The position numbers and the translations under genes were made by a program. Shown in pieces: positions 1 through 6,686 of a DNA stretch of 24,273 bases. Under the pieces are notes generated by a model that saw nothing but the letters and a program-made list of their open reading frames with translations, was not told where the DNA came from and did not search any database. The stretch spans positions 1 to 24,273 of the forward strand of contig JAHWHQ010000080.1 of the NCBI GenBank assembly GCA_019323195.1, given 5' to 3'. The stretch's first letter is position 1; each line of letters opens with the position of its first letter. The stretch is from Candidatus Woesearchaeota archaeon. GTDB lineage: Archaea > Nanobdellota > Nanobdellia > Woesearchaeales > JACPBV01.

Positions 1-2
1 AA

Positions 3-392
3 CTTGAACAGAAAAGCGAGGAGGAATTTAAGGAAGATGATGGGCTTAGATTAGTGGATGAGTATTCAAGGCTTGAGAAGGCAAAAAAAGACTCTGAGCT
101 GGGCATGGAAAGGATTAGAGCTAAACTAATTGAATTCTCCAAGCAGAAGGGCATCAATGTTGTCTGGGGAACTGATAAGAAAGCCTCGATCAGGGAGTAT
201 TATAAAGTTATTTTCCCTCCTGATAAAGATAATTTCATTAAGCTGATCAAGGACAAAGGGATATATGAGGATGTATCATCGGTTAATTACCTTAAACTAG
301 GGGCCAAAATACTAAAAAATCAGGTGCCTGAAGAGGTAATCAAAGAGGTCAAAACAGAGAAATCAAACAGAGTTACTTTAAGTAAGAGGTAA
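3..392 (+). CDS. C-terminal part of a probable PD-(D/E)XK (RecB-like) nuclease, cut by the window edge
   Basis: The reading frame is open from base 3 through the left edge, so this is the 3' part of a longer gene; the GTG at 54 is probably internal. The visible ~130 residues are a charged helical stretch (EEEFKEDDGLRLVDEY, then repeated Glu/Lys helices) followed by INVVWGTDKKASIREY and a Lys/Glu-rich end. From memory, this arrangement matches the C-terminal extension of PD-(D/E)XK nuclease-superfamily proteins common in DPANN archaea. In those the nuclease core and a Cys cluster lie upstream, outside this window, so no catalytic residue can be checked. The KilA-N gene follows 4 bases after the stop, with its Shine-Dalgarno site inside this gene's last codons, so the two are probably co-transcribed. 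The family call is moderate; partial status is certain. Confidence 0.5.
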   Translation, partial: LEQKSEEEFKEDDGLRLVDEYSRLEKAKKDSELGMERIRAKLIEFSKQKGINVVWGTDKKASIREYYKVIFPPDKDNFIKLIKDKGIYEDVSSVNYLKLGAKILKNQVPEEVIKEVKTEKSNRVTLSKR

Positions 393-396
393 GCTT

Positions 397-1203
397 ATGG
401 CCAAAATCAATGTAAAAGGGACTGAAATAACAGTCATAAATGTAGAAAATGAAGATTATATCTCAATAACAGACATGTTAAAAGCTAAAGATGGAGATTT
501 TTTCATTTCTGATTGGCTCAGAAATAGGAATACTGTAGAATTCCTTGGGATCTGGGAGCATCTAAATAGTCCTAATTTTAATTATGGCGAATATGCCATA
601 ATTAGAAGCAAAGCAGGGCTTCATAACTATAAAATCAGCGTGAAAGAATGGGTTGGGAAAACAAATGCTATTGGATTAAGGGCAACCGCCGGACGTTATG
701 GCGGAACATACGCCCATAAGGATATTGCTTTTGAGTTTGGAATGTGGATCAGCGCAGAATTCAAAATTTACCTAATAAAAGAATTTCAAAGATTAAAAGA
801 ACAGGAACAAAAGCAGTTAGGCTGGGATATAAAAAGAAATCTTGCCAAAATAAACTATAGAATCCATACTGATGCAATCAAGGAGAATCTTATCCCTAAA
901 GAGCTTACTAAAGAACAGACAGATCATATTTATGCAAGTGAAGCAGACGTTTTAAATATGGCTTTATTCGGAATGACTGCTAAGGAATGGCGGGACAACA
1001 ACAAGGATAAAGACGGCAATATCAGGGATTATGCAAATGTTTCTCAATTGGTCTGCCTTTCTAATCTTGAAAACCTAAATGCCTTGTTCATTAACAAAGG
1101 TTTACCTCAGGATAAAAGACTAGCTGAATTGAATAATATAGCAATAAAGCAGATGGGATTATTGACTGAAGACAAAAAAGTCAAGCACATAGAAAAAAGG
1201 TAA
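397..1203 (+). CDS. KilA-N domain protein
   Basis: A 268-residue protein. The first ~140 residues fit the KilA-N DNA-binding fold of phages and large DNA viruses: a beta-rich start with YISITDMLKAKDG, then WLRNRNTVEFLG, the Gly-rich segment ATAGRYGGTYAHKDIAFEF and a helix ending EFQRLKEQ. The C-terminal half (ASEADVLNMALFGMTAKEW, then NLENLNALFINKGL) is the tail seen in stand-alone bacterial KilA-N proteins of this length, so the gene looks complete. The ATG at 397 follows AGAGGT by about 8 bases. Exact function is unknown; KilA-N proteins are DNA-binding and often tied to phages or defence islands. Its bacterial look and higher A+T content than the housekeeping genes here suggest acquisition by transfer. 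Confidence 0.85.
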   Translation: MAKINVKGTEITVINVENEDYISITDMLKAKDGDFFISDWLRNRNTVEFLGIWEHLNSPNFNYGEYAIIRSKAGLHNYKISVKEWVGKTNAIGLRATAGRYGGTYAHKDIAFEFGMWISAEFKIYLIKEFQRLKEQEQKQLGWDIKRNLAKINYRIHTDAIKENLIPKELTKEQTDHIYASEADVLNMALFGMTAKEWRDNNKDKDGNIRDYANVSQLVCLSNLENLNALFINKGLPQDKRLAELNNIAIKQMGLLTEDKKVKHIEKR

Positions 1204-1261
1204 AAACAAACTCGTAGTATTTCAAGACAAGAAAATAAAAAGAATCTGGCCATAATAACAT

Positions 1262-1867
1262 TTAAACAATCTTCTTGGACAGGAACATATAATAAGAGAT
1301 AAATGCAAGAACGGCTGCAGATATGATGTCAGCCAGATAATGCTGCTTGACAAAAAGGGTGGATAAGGATATGAGGAAAACAAGAAGGATAAGGGAATAG
1401 CCAATCGCCTTATTATGCTTAAGGCATACCATAGAGGAGATGGCGCTCAGGGATACGTGAAGGCTGGGGAACAGGTTGTAAGGCTTGGCTACCAGATAGA
1501 CCAATGCAATAATATCAAGGAATATGCCATGGCCGCTTATTTCAGGCCTTGCTGCCTTTACAGGATAGAGGATGTAAACAGCAGAACTGATCAAAATGAT
1601 GAACAGATAGGCGGCAACAGCCCGCCTGTAATCCCTTATATCCCTAACGACAAAATAAGGCATTACAACCACAAGATAAGCCATGACATAGAATACCACA
1701 AAAAACGGGATAAAGGGTATATCTCTTTCAAAGCCCAGCTGTAGAGTATGGGCTGGTCTTCCTTCACTAAAGCTGTTTATAGGGAAATAGCACAGGACCC
1801 AGACAGTGACTACAAATAGCAACAGGAGGGTTTTTTCATGCCTCTTATAAAAGGATAAAAGCTTCAT
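1262..1867 (-). CDS. PAP2-family membrane phosphatase (inositolphosphotransferase-like)
   Basis: A 201-residue polytopic membrane protein with about six hydrophobic segments (near 13-30, 52-74, 84-102, 116-128, 139-150, 156-173 and 180-196). PAP2 signatures are visible: KAARP near residue 104, FPSLHVS (His137) for the PSxH motif, and KQHYLAD (His176, Asp180) for the third motif. PAP2 enzymes remove or transfer phosphate on lipid substrates; the PSLH form resembles the inositolphosphotransferase subgroup. I chose the ATG at 1867, because extending upstream would run the gene through the 3' end of the preceding gene and add a non-membrane leader. There is no strong Shine-Dalgarno site. It is the last gene of a likely three-gene operon, 25 bp after the previous stop. 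Confidence 0.8.
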   Translation of the reverse strand: MKLLSFYKRHEKTLLLLFVVTVWVLCYFPINSFSEGRPAHTLQLGFERDIPFIPFFVVFYVMAYLVVVMPYFVVRDIRDYRRAVAAYLFIILISSAVYILYPVKAARPEISGHGIFLDIIALVYLVAKPYNLFPSLHVSLSAISSMVCLKHNKAIGYSLILLVFLISLSTLFVKQHYLADIISAAVLAFISYYMFLSKKIV

Positions 1868-1892
1868 GGAGTATGACAAATTTCTTTGCGCT

Positions 1893-2378
1893 TCAAACCC
1901 CTGCAAAAAGCACCATGTAATTATGCCCGAATTTTTTTGAGCAGACAGGGCAGTAGGCATAATGGACATAATACTTATCGGCCTTTTTCCCTTTTTTTGA
2001 GAGAGAGTCATTCATCTCCCTGATGAATTTCGGTACGGCATTGTAAGGCCCGTCAAAAACCCTTGAGAAGAAGGTCCCTGAGATAGCAGCATTATTTGCT
2101 TCTTTAATGGGCTTTTTAACGCTCATGTAGAGCTCTGACTTAAAAGGGTGAGGGTCGTGAAAAAGAACAAGCCATTCTTTTTTAGGAGGGTCTGCTTTTG
2201 CGCCTTTTGCAAGCTTATACATACTGGTGATCTTCTTACCGATCATCGGAGGAAAAGGGATATGGAATAATGTCGGCATAGAATCCTTGATGAAAGGCTT
2301 ATTTTTCCATTTAAATGTCTTCTTGTCCCAATTATTGGGGCTGAATTTCGGACAGCATCCCTTATCTTCTTTTTTCAT
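1893..2378 (-). CDS. Conserved small protein of the CCPKF/WD family (often labelled 'hydrolase')
   Basis: A 161-residue soluble protein beginning MKKEDKGCCPKFSPNNWD. The N-terminal CCPKF..WD block, a central SGTFF..VFDGPY segment and a C-terminal YCPVCSKKFGHNYMVLFA (a CxxC pair) match a family found in bacteria and archaea that databases label only 'hydrolase'. I know of no proven reaction. The N-terminal CC and C-terminal CPVC could bind metal or be redox-active (inference). The start is ATG 2378, set by a strong GGAGG seven bases upstream; an in-frame ATG at 2402 would place that site inside the coding sequence. The gene sits between the flavodoxin gene (33 bp upstream) and the PAP2 gene, so a redox link with the flavodoxin is possible. 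Confidence 0.65.
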   Translation of the reverse strand: MKKEDKGCCPKFSPNNWDKKTFKWKNKPFIKDSMPTLFHIPFPPMIGKKITSMYKLAKGAKADPPKKEWLVLFHDPHPFKSELYMSVKKPIKEANNAAISGTFFSRVFDGPYNAVPKFIREMNDSLSKKGKKADKYYVHYAYCPVCSKKFGHNYMVLFAGV

Positions 2379-2411
2379 GGTATATCCTCCGGGATAAGAC
2401 AAATATCCCCA

Positions 2412-2870
2412 TTATTTCTTTAATTTGGCGCAAAAATCCCTTATCCTCTTTTTGGAGCCTGCATCCTTTATCTTCCTGTCCCTTAATTCAAGCGATGCTA
2501 AGGGCTTTTTGCTTAACTTTTCCATCTCACCGAAGACCTTTCCCTGATTTCCGCCGCAGGTGCAGAAAAATGCTACTTTCCTGAACTTATTCTTATTCAG
2601 GTAGGCCCTTACCGCAGGCGCCATGCTGCCTGCCCAGACAGGGGTTCCTATGATAACAAGAGGATACTTAGAAGGGTCTTTTTTCTGCTTTATCTTTGTT
2701 GATTTCTTCAGAAAAGCATCTTTAGCGGCAACAATCCAGGATATGATCTTTGCACTCCTGTCTTTAAGGTCGATTATCTCGTCCTTTTGGGCCTTAAGGT
2801 TTCTGGCAATCTCTTCCCCAACTCTCCTGGTATGGCCACCCCTTGAATAAAATGCAACCAATGCTTTCAT
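2412..2870 (-). CDS. Flavodoxin family protein
   Basis: A 152-residue protein that is a single flavodoxin-like domain. It starts MKALVAFYSRGGHTRRVGEE, with the FMN-phosphate loop S-R-G-G-H-T directly after the first beta strand. The second strand and loop are PLVIIGTPVWAGSMAPAV, the usual GTPVWxGxxxP of the NAD(P)H-oxidoreductase/flavodoxin_5 type, and FFCTCGG is the third FMN loop. It is expected to carry FMN and move electrons in the cytoplasm; the partner is unknown. The ATG follows GAGGTG by about five bases. It is the first gene of a likely operon with the CCPKF protein and the PAP2 phosphatase. A 12-bp palindrome and TATA-like sequence lie just upstream. Confidence 0.85.
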   Translation of the reverse strand: MKALVAFYSRGGHTRRVGEEIARNLKAQKDEIIDLKDRSAKIISWIVAAKDAFLKKSTKIKQKKDPSKYPLVIIGTPVWAGSMAPAVRAYLNKNKFRKVAFFCTCGGNQGKVFGEMEKLSKKPLASLELRDRKIKDAGSKKRIRDFCAKLKK

Positions 2871-2892
2871 GTTTTCACCTCTTTTTTATAGG

Positions 2893-2915
2893 ATCTTATA
2901 AGATGTATATATGAC
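2893..2915 (-). promoter_or_regulatory. Promoter region of the flavodoxin operon with a 12-bp palindrome
   Basis: ATCTTATAAGAT at 2893-2904 is a perfect palindrome about 23-34 bases before the flavodoxin start. Next to it, reading toward the gene, is a TATA-like CATATATAC (2905-2914). The palindrome would overlap the zone between TATA box and transcription start, so it could be an operator for a dimeric repressor. No regulator is identified. Confidence 0.4.
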
Positions 2916-2987
2916 CTAATTTAAGAAAAGCCTATAAAATACTTTCTTTCTACTTTGGAGGGATTATAACCTGTAATCAGAAGAAAA

Positions 2988-3059
2988 TGCGCCAGCCGGG
3001 ATTCGAACCCGGATAGTCAGCTTGGAAGGCTGAAGTCATAGCCATTAGACCACCGGCGC
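2988..3059 (-). tRNA. tRNA-Gly (anticodon TCC)
   Basis: Read on the minus strand, the 72 bases fold as a complete cloverleaf. The acceptor stem GCGCCGG pairs with CTGGCGC (one G-T pair), the D arm is GTC...GAC, the anticodon stem TCAGC/GCTGA encloses the loop CTTCCAA with anticodon TCC, and the T arm is CCGGG-TTCGAAT-CCCGG. The discriminator base is A and CCA is not encoded. No intron is present. The gene's first 13 bases plus three upstream bases are repeated 124 bp upstream (3171-3186), so its original promoter may now lie beyond that repeat. Confidence 0.97.
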
Positions 3060-3186
3060 ATATGATTTTGCTGTGTTTTTTTGCAATGACGGCCAATTCG
3101 CCCTGTTGAGCACAGCGAAACAGGGCTAATAGTACAGGGGGTCTAGCGGGCGAAGCCCTTAGAGCAATTAAGACCACCGGCGCATA
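3047..3186 (-). repeat. Direct repeat of the tRNA-Gly 5' end flanking a 108-bp insert
   Basis: The 16 bases AGACCACCGGCGCATA occur at 3047-3062, where they are the 5' end of tRNA-Gly on the minus strand, and again at 3171-3186. Weaker similarity continues into the D arm (GCCATT versus GCAATTA). The 108 bases between hold two hairpins: GCCCTGTT/AACAGGGC with an 11-base loop (3100-3126), and GGGC-gaa-GCCC (3148-3158), itself enclosed by GGTCT (3140-3144) and AGACC (3171-3175). This could be the scar of an insertion into the tRNA 5' region, or a decayed second tRNA copy. Confidence 0.6.
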
Positions 3187-3219
3187 ACAATAAACGCAAT
3201 AAACTAAGGATTTGCATTT

Positions 3220-3229
3220 ATTTATAAAT
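3220..3229. promoter_or_regulatory. TATA-like box between tRNA-Gly and repeat copy 1
   Basis: ATTTATAAAT is self-complementary and can act either way. Toward the minus strand it lies about 35-40 bases before the duplicated tRNA 5' end and could drive a precursor running into tRNA-Gly. Toward the plus strand it lies about 24 bases before the first arm of the inverted-repeat element and could start a transcript there. The direction is undecided. Confidence 0.35.
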
Positions 3230-3241
3230 TTAACTCCAATC

Positions 3242-3408
3242 TGTCTGTGTTGAAAATCTCGCTACGCTTCGGGTTAGCAGCTTCAAAATCCTTAATGTTT
3301 AACATTATGGCTGACATCCCCCGACGGGGGCAACCCTCCTGTCAGCTTTATGTTATTCTTAATAGGATTTTGACCTTAGGCTGCTAACCTGCATTTTCAA
3401 CACAGCAG
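3242..3408 (+). mobile_element. MITE-like inverted-repeat element, copy 1
   Basis: The ends CTGTGTTGAAAAT (3245-3257) and ATTTTCAACACAG (3393-3405) form a perfect 13-bp inverted repeat. Nested inside are GGTTAGCAGC (3272-3281) with GCTGCTAACC (3380-3389), AAAATCCT (3285-3292) with AGGATTTT (3364-3371), GCTGAC (3310-3315) with GTCAGC (3341-3346), and a tip CCCCC-GAC-GGGGG (3318-3330). The whole element can fold into one long hairpin and has no coding capacity. An 8-bp direct repeat CTCCAATC flanks it (3234-3241 and 3409-3416), as expected for a target-site duplication. A second copy lies at 14963-15164. It fills most of the ~395-bp gap between tRNA-Gly and the next gene. A structured RNA gene is the alternative reading. 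Confidence 0.7.
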
Positions 3409-3423
3409 CTCCAATCAAAAAGA

Positions 3424-3431
3424 TTTATAAA
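3424..3431 (+). promoter_or_regulatory. TATA box of the alpha/beta hydrolase gene
   Basis: TTTATAAA lies 24-31 bases before ATG 3455, the spacing of an archaeal TATA box to a leaderless start. This is the main reason for choosing ATG 3455 over ATG 3431, which overlaps the box itself. The box begins exactly 19 positions after the last base of the repeat arm ending at 3405. Confidence 0.65.
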
Positions 3432-3454
3432 TGATTGCAATAAGAGAATTCAGT

Positions 3455-4285
3455 ATGCCTGACATTATAGAAAAAAGGGTGAAAAGCGCTGACAATGCAG
3501 AGATATACTACAAGATAAGCAAACCAAAAAATAAATCCAGCAGACCCAGACCATGCATCTTTTTTCTGCACGGCCTGGGGCTGAACAATACATGCTTCAA
3601 GAAAGAGCAGGGATATTTCTCAGATAAGGGGTTCATTACCATAAACATGGACCTGAGGGGGCATGGGAACAGCGAATCAAAAGGGAACCTTTCCCTGCAA
3701 AGCTTTGCAGGGGATGTACGGCTGATATTAAAGAAGGAAAGGATAAAAAAGGCTGTTATAGCCGGACACTCGTTCGGGGGGATGATAGCCCTGCAGTTCT
3801 GCTCTATGTTCCAGGACATGGCAAAAGCCCTTATACTGATAGACTCCTCATACAAGCTTTCATTGATAACTATAAGGCCGTCGTTCCTGTTATTTGACTT
3901 CCTGCCATGCAAGGTATTGACAGCCTTAGGGTACAGGCAGCATAAAAAAGAGCCAGATACAGACTTTACAAGATACAAGCATAATTTCCAGATAGTCTAC
4001 AAGTCAATTTTCGCTACAGACAGAAGAACAATTAAAAAATGCATAAAATCGATGAAAAGCTCCATGCTGGAGGAAAGGCTGGAAAAGATAAAAAAGCCTG
4101 TATTGATCATCGAGACAAGGGATGATGAGATATTCAGCAAGCTATCCTACAGAATAATGCATAAAAAGATCAAGAACTCAAGATTAGACATAATAGAAGG
4201 GCATCATGAGGTGCCTATCAGCGACCCAAGAAGCATAAACAGGGAGATGATGAAATTTATAAAAAAGGTCAAACCTGGTCCCTGA
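3455..4285 (+). CDS. Alpha/beta hydrolase
   Basis: A 276-residue single-domain alpha/beta hydrolase. FFLHGLG (residues 36-42) is the oxyanion region and MDLRGHGNS (65-73) the usual following strand. GHSFGG holds the nucleophile Ser106, ETRDDEIF the likely acid Asp223 or Asp224, and EGHHEVP the catalytic His250 or His251. There is no signal peptide, so it is probably cytoplasmic. The substrate cannot be told; the family covers esterases, lipases and C-C hydrolases. ATG 3455 is preferred because the TATA box sits about 27 bases upstream. The 3' end overlaps the convergent DHH gene by 17 bp. Confidence 0.85.
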   Translation: MPDIIEKRVKSADNAEIYYKISKPKNKSSRPRPCIFFLHGLGLNNTCFKKEQGYFSDKGFITINMDLRGHGNSESKGNLSLQSFAGDVRLILKKERIKKAVIAGHSFGGMIALQFCSMFQDMAKALILIDSSYKLSLITIRPSFLLFDFLPCKVLTALGYRQHKKEPDTDFTRYKHNFQIVYKSIFATDRRTIKKCIKSMKSSMLEERLEKIKKPVLIIETRDDEIFSKLSYRIMHKKIKNSRLDIIEGHHEVPISDPRSINREMMKFIKKVKPGP

Positions 4286-5294
4286 TGCTCCTGACAAACC
4301 TGTCAAAGTCCTCTTTCCTGACATTGGCGCCGCAGGCGTACTCGTGGCCGCCGCCGTAACCCTCAACCCCTATAAGGGCTTTCTCTATTATCGGAGGAAG
4401 AACCTTCCTGGTGCTCCTTAAGCTAAGCCTTACCTCCCCGCCCTTCTCCCTTCCTACTATTATTATCTTGTCAGGATACCTGTGGATAAGCTCGTTAGAA
4501 AGGTCGCCTGTAAAGCTCATCCGGTTTTCCCTGTAGATATATACAAGGAGCTTATCCCTGCCTGCATGCTTGACAGCCTCGCCAAGAAGCTCTTCATATT
4601 CCATATTTATCTTCTTAAACCTCTTGTAGATCAGCTTGCCCCTTGGAGTAGTCTTATTCAGGATTTCATAAGGTGTCTCTACCCTTGTAAGGATCTTAAA
4701 GCACTTAACAGCATCGCTTGTCTTCCCTTTAAGTATATAAGAGAATATCCTTATCAATTCACCAAGCTTAGTATCAAAATAAATCTTCCCCGGGTCCTTT
4801 GCATTTTTGCTGACCAGCCCCTTAAAATCCTCCATGAACCTCTCAAAAAAGTCAGGGATGAACCAGTCGCCAACACAGCCGACAGCCGCTATCCACATAT
4901 CCTGCCTGACAACCTCATAGCATATCCTTGTCACAGGGGTGCCGTCATCCTTATCACTTATCCTGGGATTGAAGTATTTTACCTTATTCCTGTCAAGAGG
5001 CTTATGGTGGTCTATCCAGATGACAGGAACCTTGACCTTATCAAGAAACTCCTGATCAACTATGGGGATGTCCAGGACAAAGACCTTGTCAGGCATGTAA
5101 TCCTCCACCTTCCTGAAAAACTTTATCCCCAAGCCGGGCTTGGACTTGAACACGATGCCGTGCCCTTCCCTGATATACCTGTAGAACAGCAGGAAAGAGC
5201 ACAAGCCGTCAGGATCGTCGTGGAAGAAAAATAAGGGATTAGTGCAATTGTCAAGCTCTTCCCTGATCTGGCTTATTTCCTTATCGGTTAACAT
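4269..5294 (-). CDS. DHH-family phosphoesterase (RecJ/nanoRNase-like)
   Basis: A 341-residue protein with the DHH layout. Motif I is HDDPDG (His25, Asp27, Asp29), motif II VLDIP (Asp75), motif III IDHHKP (Asp95-His96-His97), and the C-terminal DHHA1 motif is GGGHEYACGA (Gly314-His317). These residues bind two metal ions and hydrolyse phosphodiester bonds in single-stranded DNA, short RNAs or cyclic dinucleotides. The order and length fit archaeal RecJ-like proteins related to the GINS-associated nuclease, but the substrate cannot be told from sequence. It is transcribed divergently from nreA from a shared A/T-rich promoter about 40 bp from both start codons, which suggests a joint repair or replication role (inference). 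Confidence 0.88.
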   Translation of the reverse strand: MLTDKEISQIREELDNCTNPLFFFHDDPDGLCSFLLFYRYIREGHGIVFKSKPGLGIKFFRKVEDYMPDKVFVLDIPIVDQEFLDKVKVPVIWIDHHKPLDRNKVKYFNPRISDKDDGTPVTRICYEVVRQDMWIAAVGCVGDWFIPDFFERFMEDFKGLVSKNAKDPGKIYFDTKLGELIRIFSYILKGKTSDAVKCFKILTRVETPYEILNKTTPRGKLIYKRFKKINMEYEELLGEAVKHAGRDKLLVYIYRENRMSFTGDLSNELIHRYPDKIIIVGREKGGEVRLSLRSTRKVLPPIIEKALIGVEGYGGGHEYACGANVRKEDFDRFVRSIRDQV

Positions 5295-5328
5295 CTTAAA
5301 AACAGGCTATGGTATAGAAAGATAGTTT

Positions 5329-5340
5329 TATTATAAATTT
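5329..5340. promoter_or_regulatory. Shared divergent TATA region between the DHH gene and nreA
   Basis: A nearly symmetric TATTATAAATTT lies about 39 bases before ATG 5373 (+) and 40 bases before ATG 5294 (-). It is the best TATA candidate for both genes in a 78-bp spacer, giving leaders of roughly 13 bases each way. One box read in both directions would couple expression of the two genes. Confidence 0.5.
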
Positions 5341-5372
5341 TTCTGTTTTTTTGGAAAAACTTTGTTATTTTG

Positions 5373-6677
5373 ATGGAAAATGTCAACAAAACAATAAACT
5401 ATTTAACCAACAAAACCTTACCTTATGCCATGAACATCCCATGCATGAGGTGCAAAGGCGCTGCTCCTATGCAGAGCTGCGGAAGGGCTTTCTGCCCTAT
5501 CATCGCCAAGTCAGAGGCTCTTTTCAGGGTTAAGGAGAGGGCTGTAAAAGAGAACTTTTCAGGATCTTCTTATTCAGTCTTTGTTGGCAGGTACGGCTAT
5601 CCTGATGTCAATGTAGGAATCCTGTCACCGCCGCAACAGTCAGAGGATGCATGGCTGCATGATGCCCCAATCCACTGGGCAGACCATGATTTCCAGATAG
5701 GGCAGATAATAGACCTAAGGGGATCATTGCTCAATTCAAGGTTCAGGTCCAATATCCTTGATGCGAGAAAACACAATAAATTCCTGGAAATAGGGCAGGA
5801 ACTGTCAATGGCATCAAAACCAGCAGATATTGAGGTTAACTTAGACCAAAAGCCCAGGTTCAGGCTGAATACAGACGCTTATGCCCTTCCTATGGGGCCT
5901 AACGCCAACCTAAAGGGGGTTGAACTTACAGAAAACCCAAGGATCCCGACAAAGATAGATAAGGTGGTCTCTGACACTGACCTAAAGGCAAACGAAGGAT
6001 TAAACCTGCTTTACTCCAAAAGCGTAGATGAGAATGTGTTGACAAAGCTGCTCTCGATCGGCAACCTGGGGCTGAAGAAAAACAGGAAACTGGTCCCGAC
6101 AAGAAACTCGATAACAGCAGTCGATGATAATCTTGGAAAGGAGCTGATAACCCAGATAAAGCAATATAATGAAGCAGGCTATCTGGCATATTATGGAGGA
6201 TATCTGGGGAATAATTTTTTGATATTGTTCTTTCCTGGGGTGTGGGGCTATGAGCTGTTTGAGATGTACATGCCGAAGTCCAGCTGGAACATAAGCTCAG
6301 AAATGCAGTATATGACAGATCATGAGCCATATGAGGGAAGAAAAACATATGCTGATTCTTGCGGAGGGGGATATTATGCATCAAGGCTGCCGGTATTGGA
6401 GAAATTATCAGGGATAAGAAGGCAGGCTTCTGTTTTAGTGCTAAGATTCATTGACAGCTCTTACTGGTGCCCTTTGGGGGTATGGGTGGTGCGCTCAGCA
6501 GTAAGAAAGGCGCTGGATAATAGGCCATTGGAGTTTTCATCAAAAGAGCTTATGCTGAGATATGCAAAACACCTGGTAAACAAAAAATTCGGCTACAATG
6601 TAGAAAACTTATTAAACAAAAGCATCTTATTAAGAAACCTTAAACAGCAGACAAAGCTGGCTAAATTTTTATGCTGA
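5373..6677 (+). CDS. nreA: DNA repair protein NreA with C-terminal PCNA-binding motif
   Basis: A 434-residue member of the archaeal Nre family (DUF650/DUF651). An N-terminal zinc-finger-like set is Cys24-x2-Cys27...Cys36-x4-Cys41. Family blocks follow: FVGRYGYPDVNVG, LSPP, ENPRIPTKIDKVVSDTDLKA, and KNRKLVPTRNSITAVDD. The last residues contain QTKLAKFL (426-433), which fits the PIP box QxxLxxFF/L that binds the PCNA sliding clamp, as known for NreA homologues. Halophile work implicates NreA in recovery from mitomycin-type damage. The ATG at 5373 is preferred over the TTG just before it. The DUF4145-like gene follows after 9 bp and the DHH nuclease gene is divergent. Confidence 0.93.
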   Translation: MENVNKTINYLTNKTLPYAMNIPCMRCKGAAPMQSCGRAFCPIIAKSEALFRVKERAVKENFSGSSYSVFVGRYGYPDVNVGILSPPQQSEDAWLHDAPIHWADHDFQIGQIIDLRGSLLNSRFRSNILDARKHNKFLEIGQELSMASKPADIEVNLDQKPRFRLNTDAYALPMGPNANLKGVELTENPRIPTKIDKVVSDTDLKANEGLNLLYSKSVDENVLTKLLSIGNLGLKKNRKLVPTRNSITAVDDNLGKELITQIKQYNEAGYLAYYGGYLGNNFLILFFPGVWGYELFEMYMPKSSWNISSEMQYMTDHEPYEGRKTYADSCGGGYYASRLPVLEKLSGIRRQASVLVLRFIDSSYWCPLGVWVVRSAVRKALDNRPLEFSSKELMLRYAKHLVNKKFGYNVENLLNKSILLRNLKQQTKLAKFLC

Positions 6678-6686
6678 TCAAGCAAA

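Noticed and set aside
1415..1744. 109-codon plus-strand frame opposite the PAP2 gene
   Set aside because: Antisense shadow; the PAP2 motifs on the other strand explain the open frame.
2977..3177. 66-codon minus-strand frame over tRNA-Gly and its insert
   Set aside because: It runs straight through the tRNA cloverleaf and the hairpins; no promoter or start signal fits.
4482..5234. 250-codon plus-strand frame opposite the DHH gene
   Set aside because: It is an antisense shadow of a gene with intact catalytic motifs; no recognisable domain.
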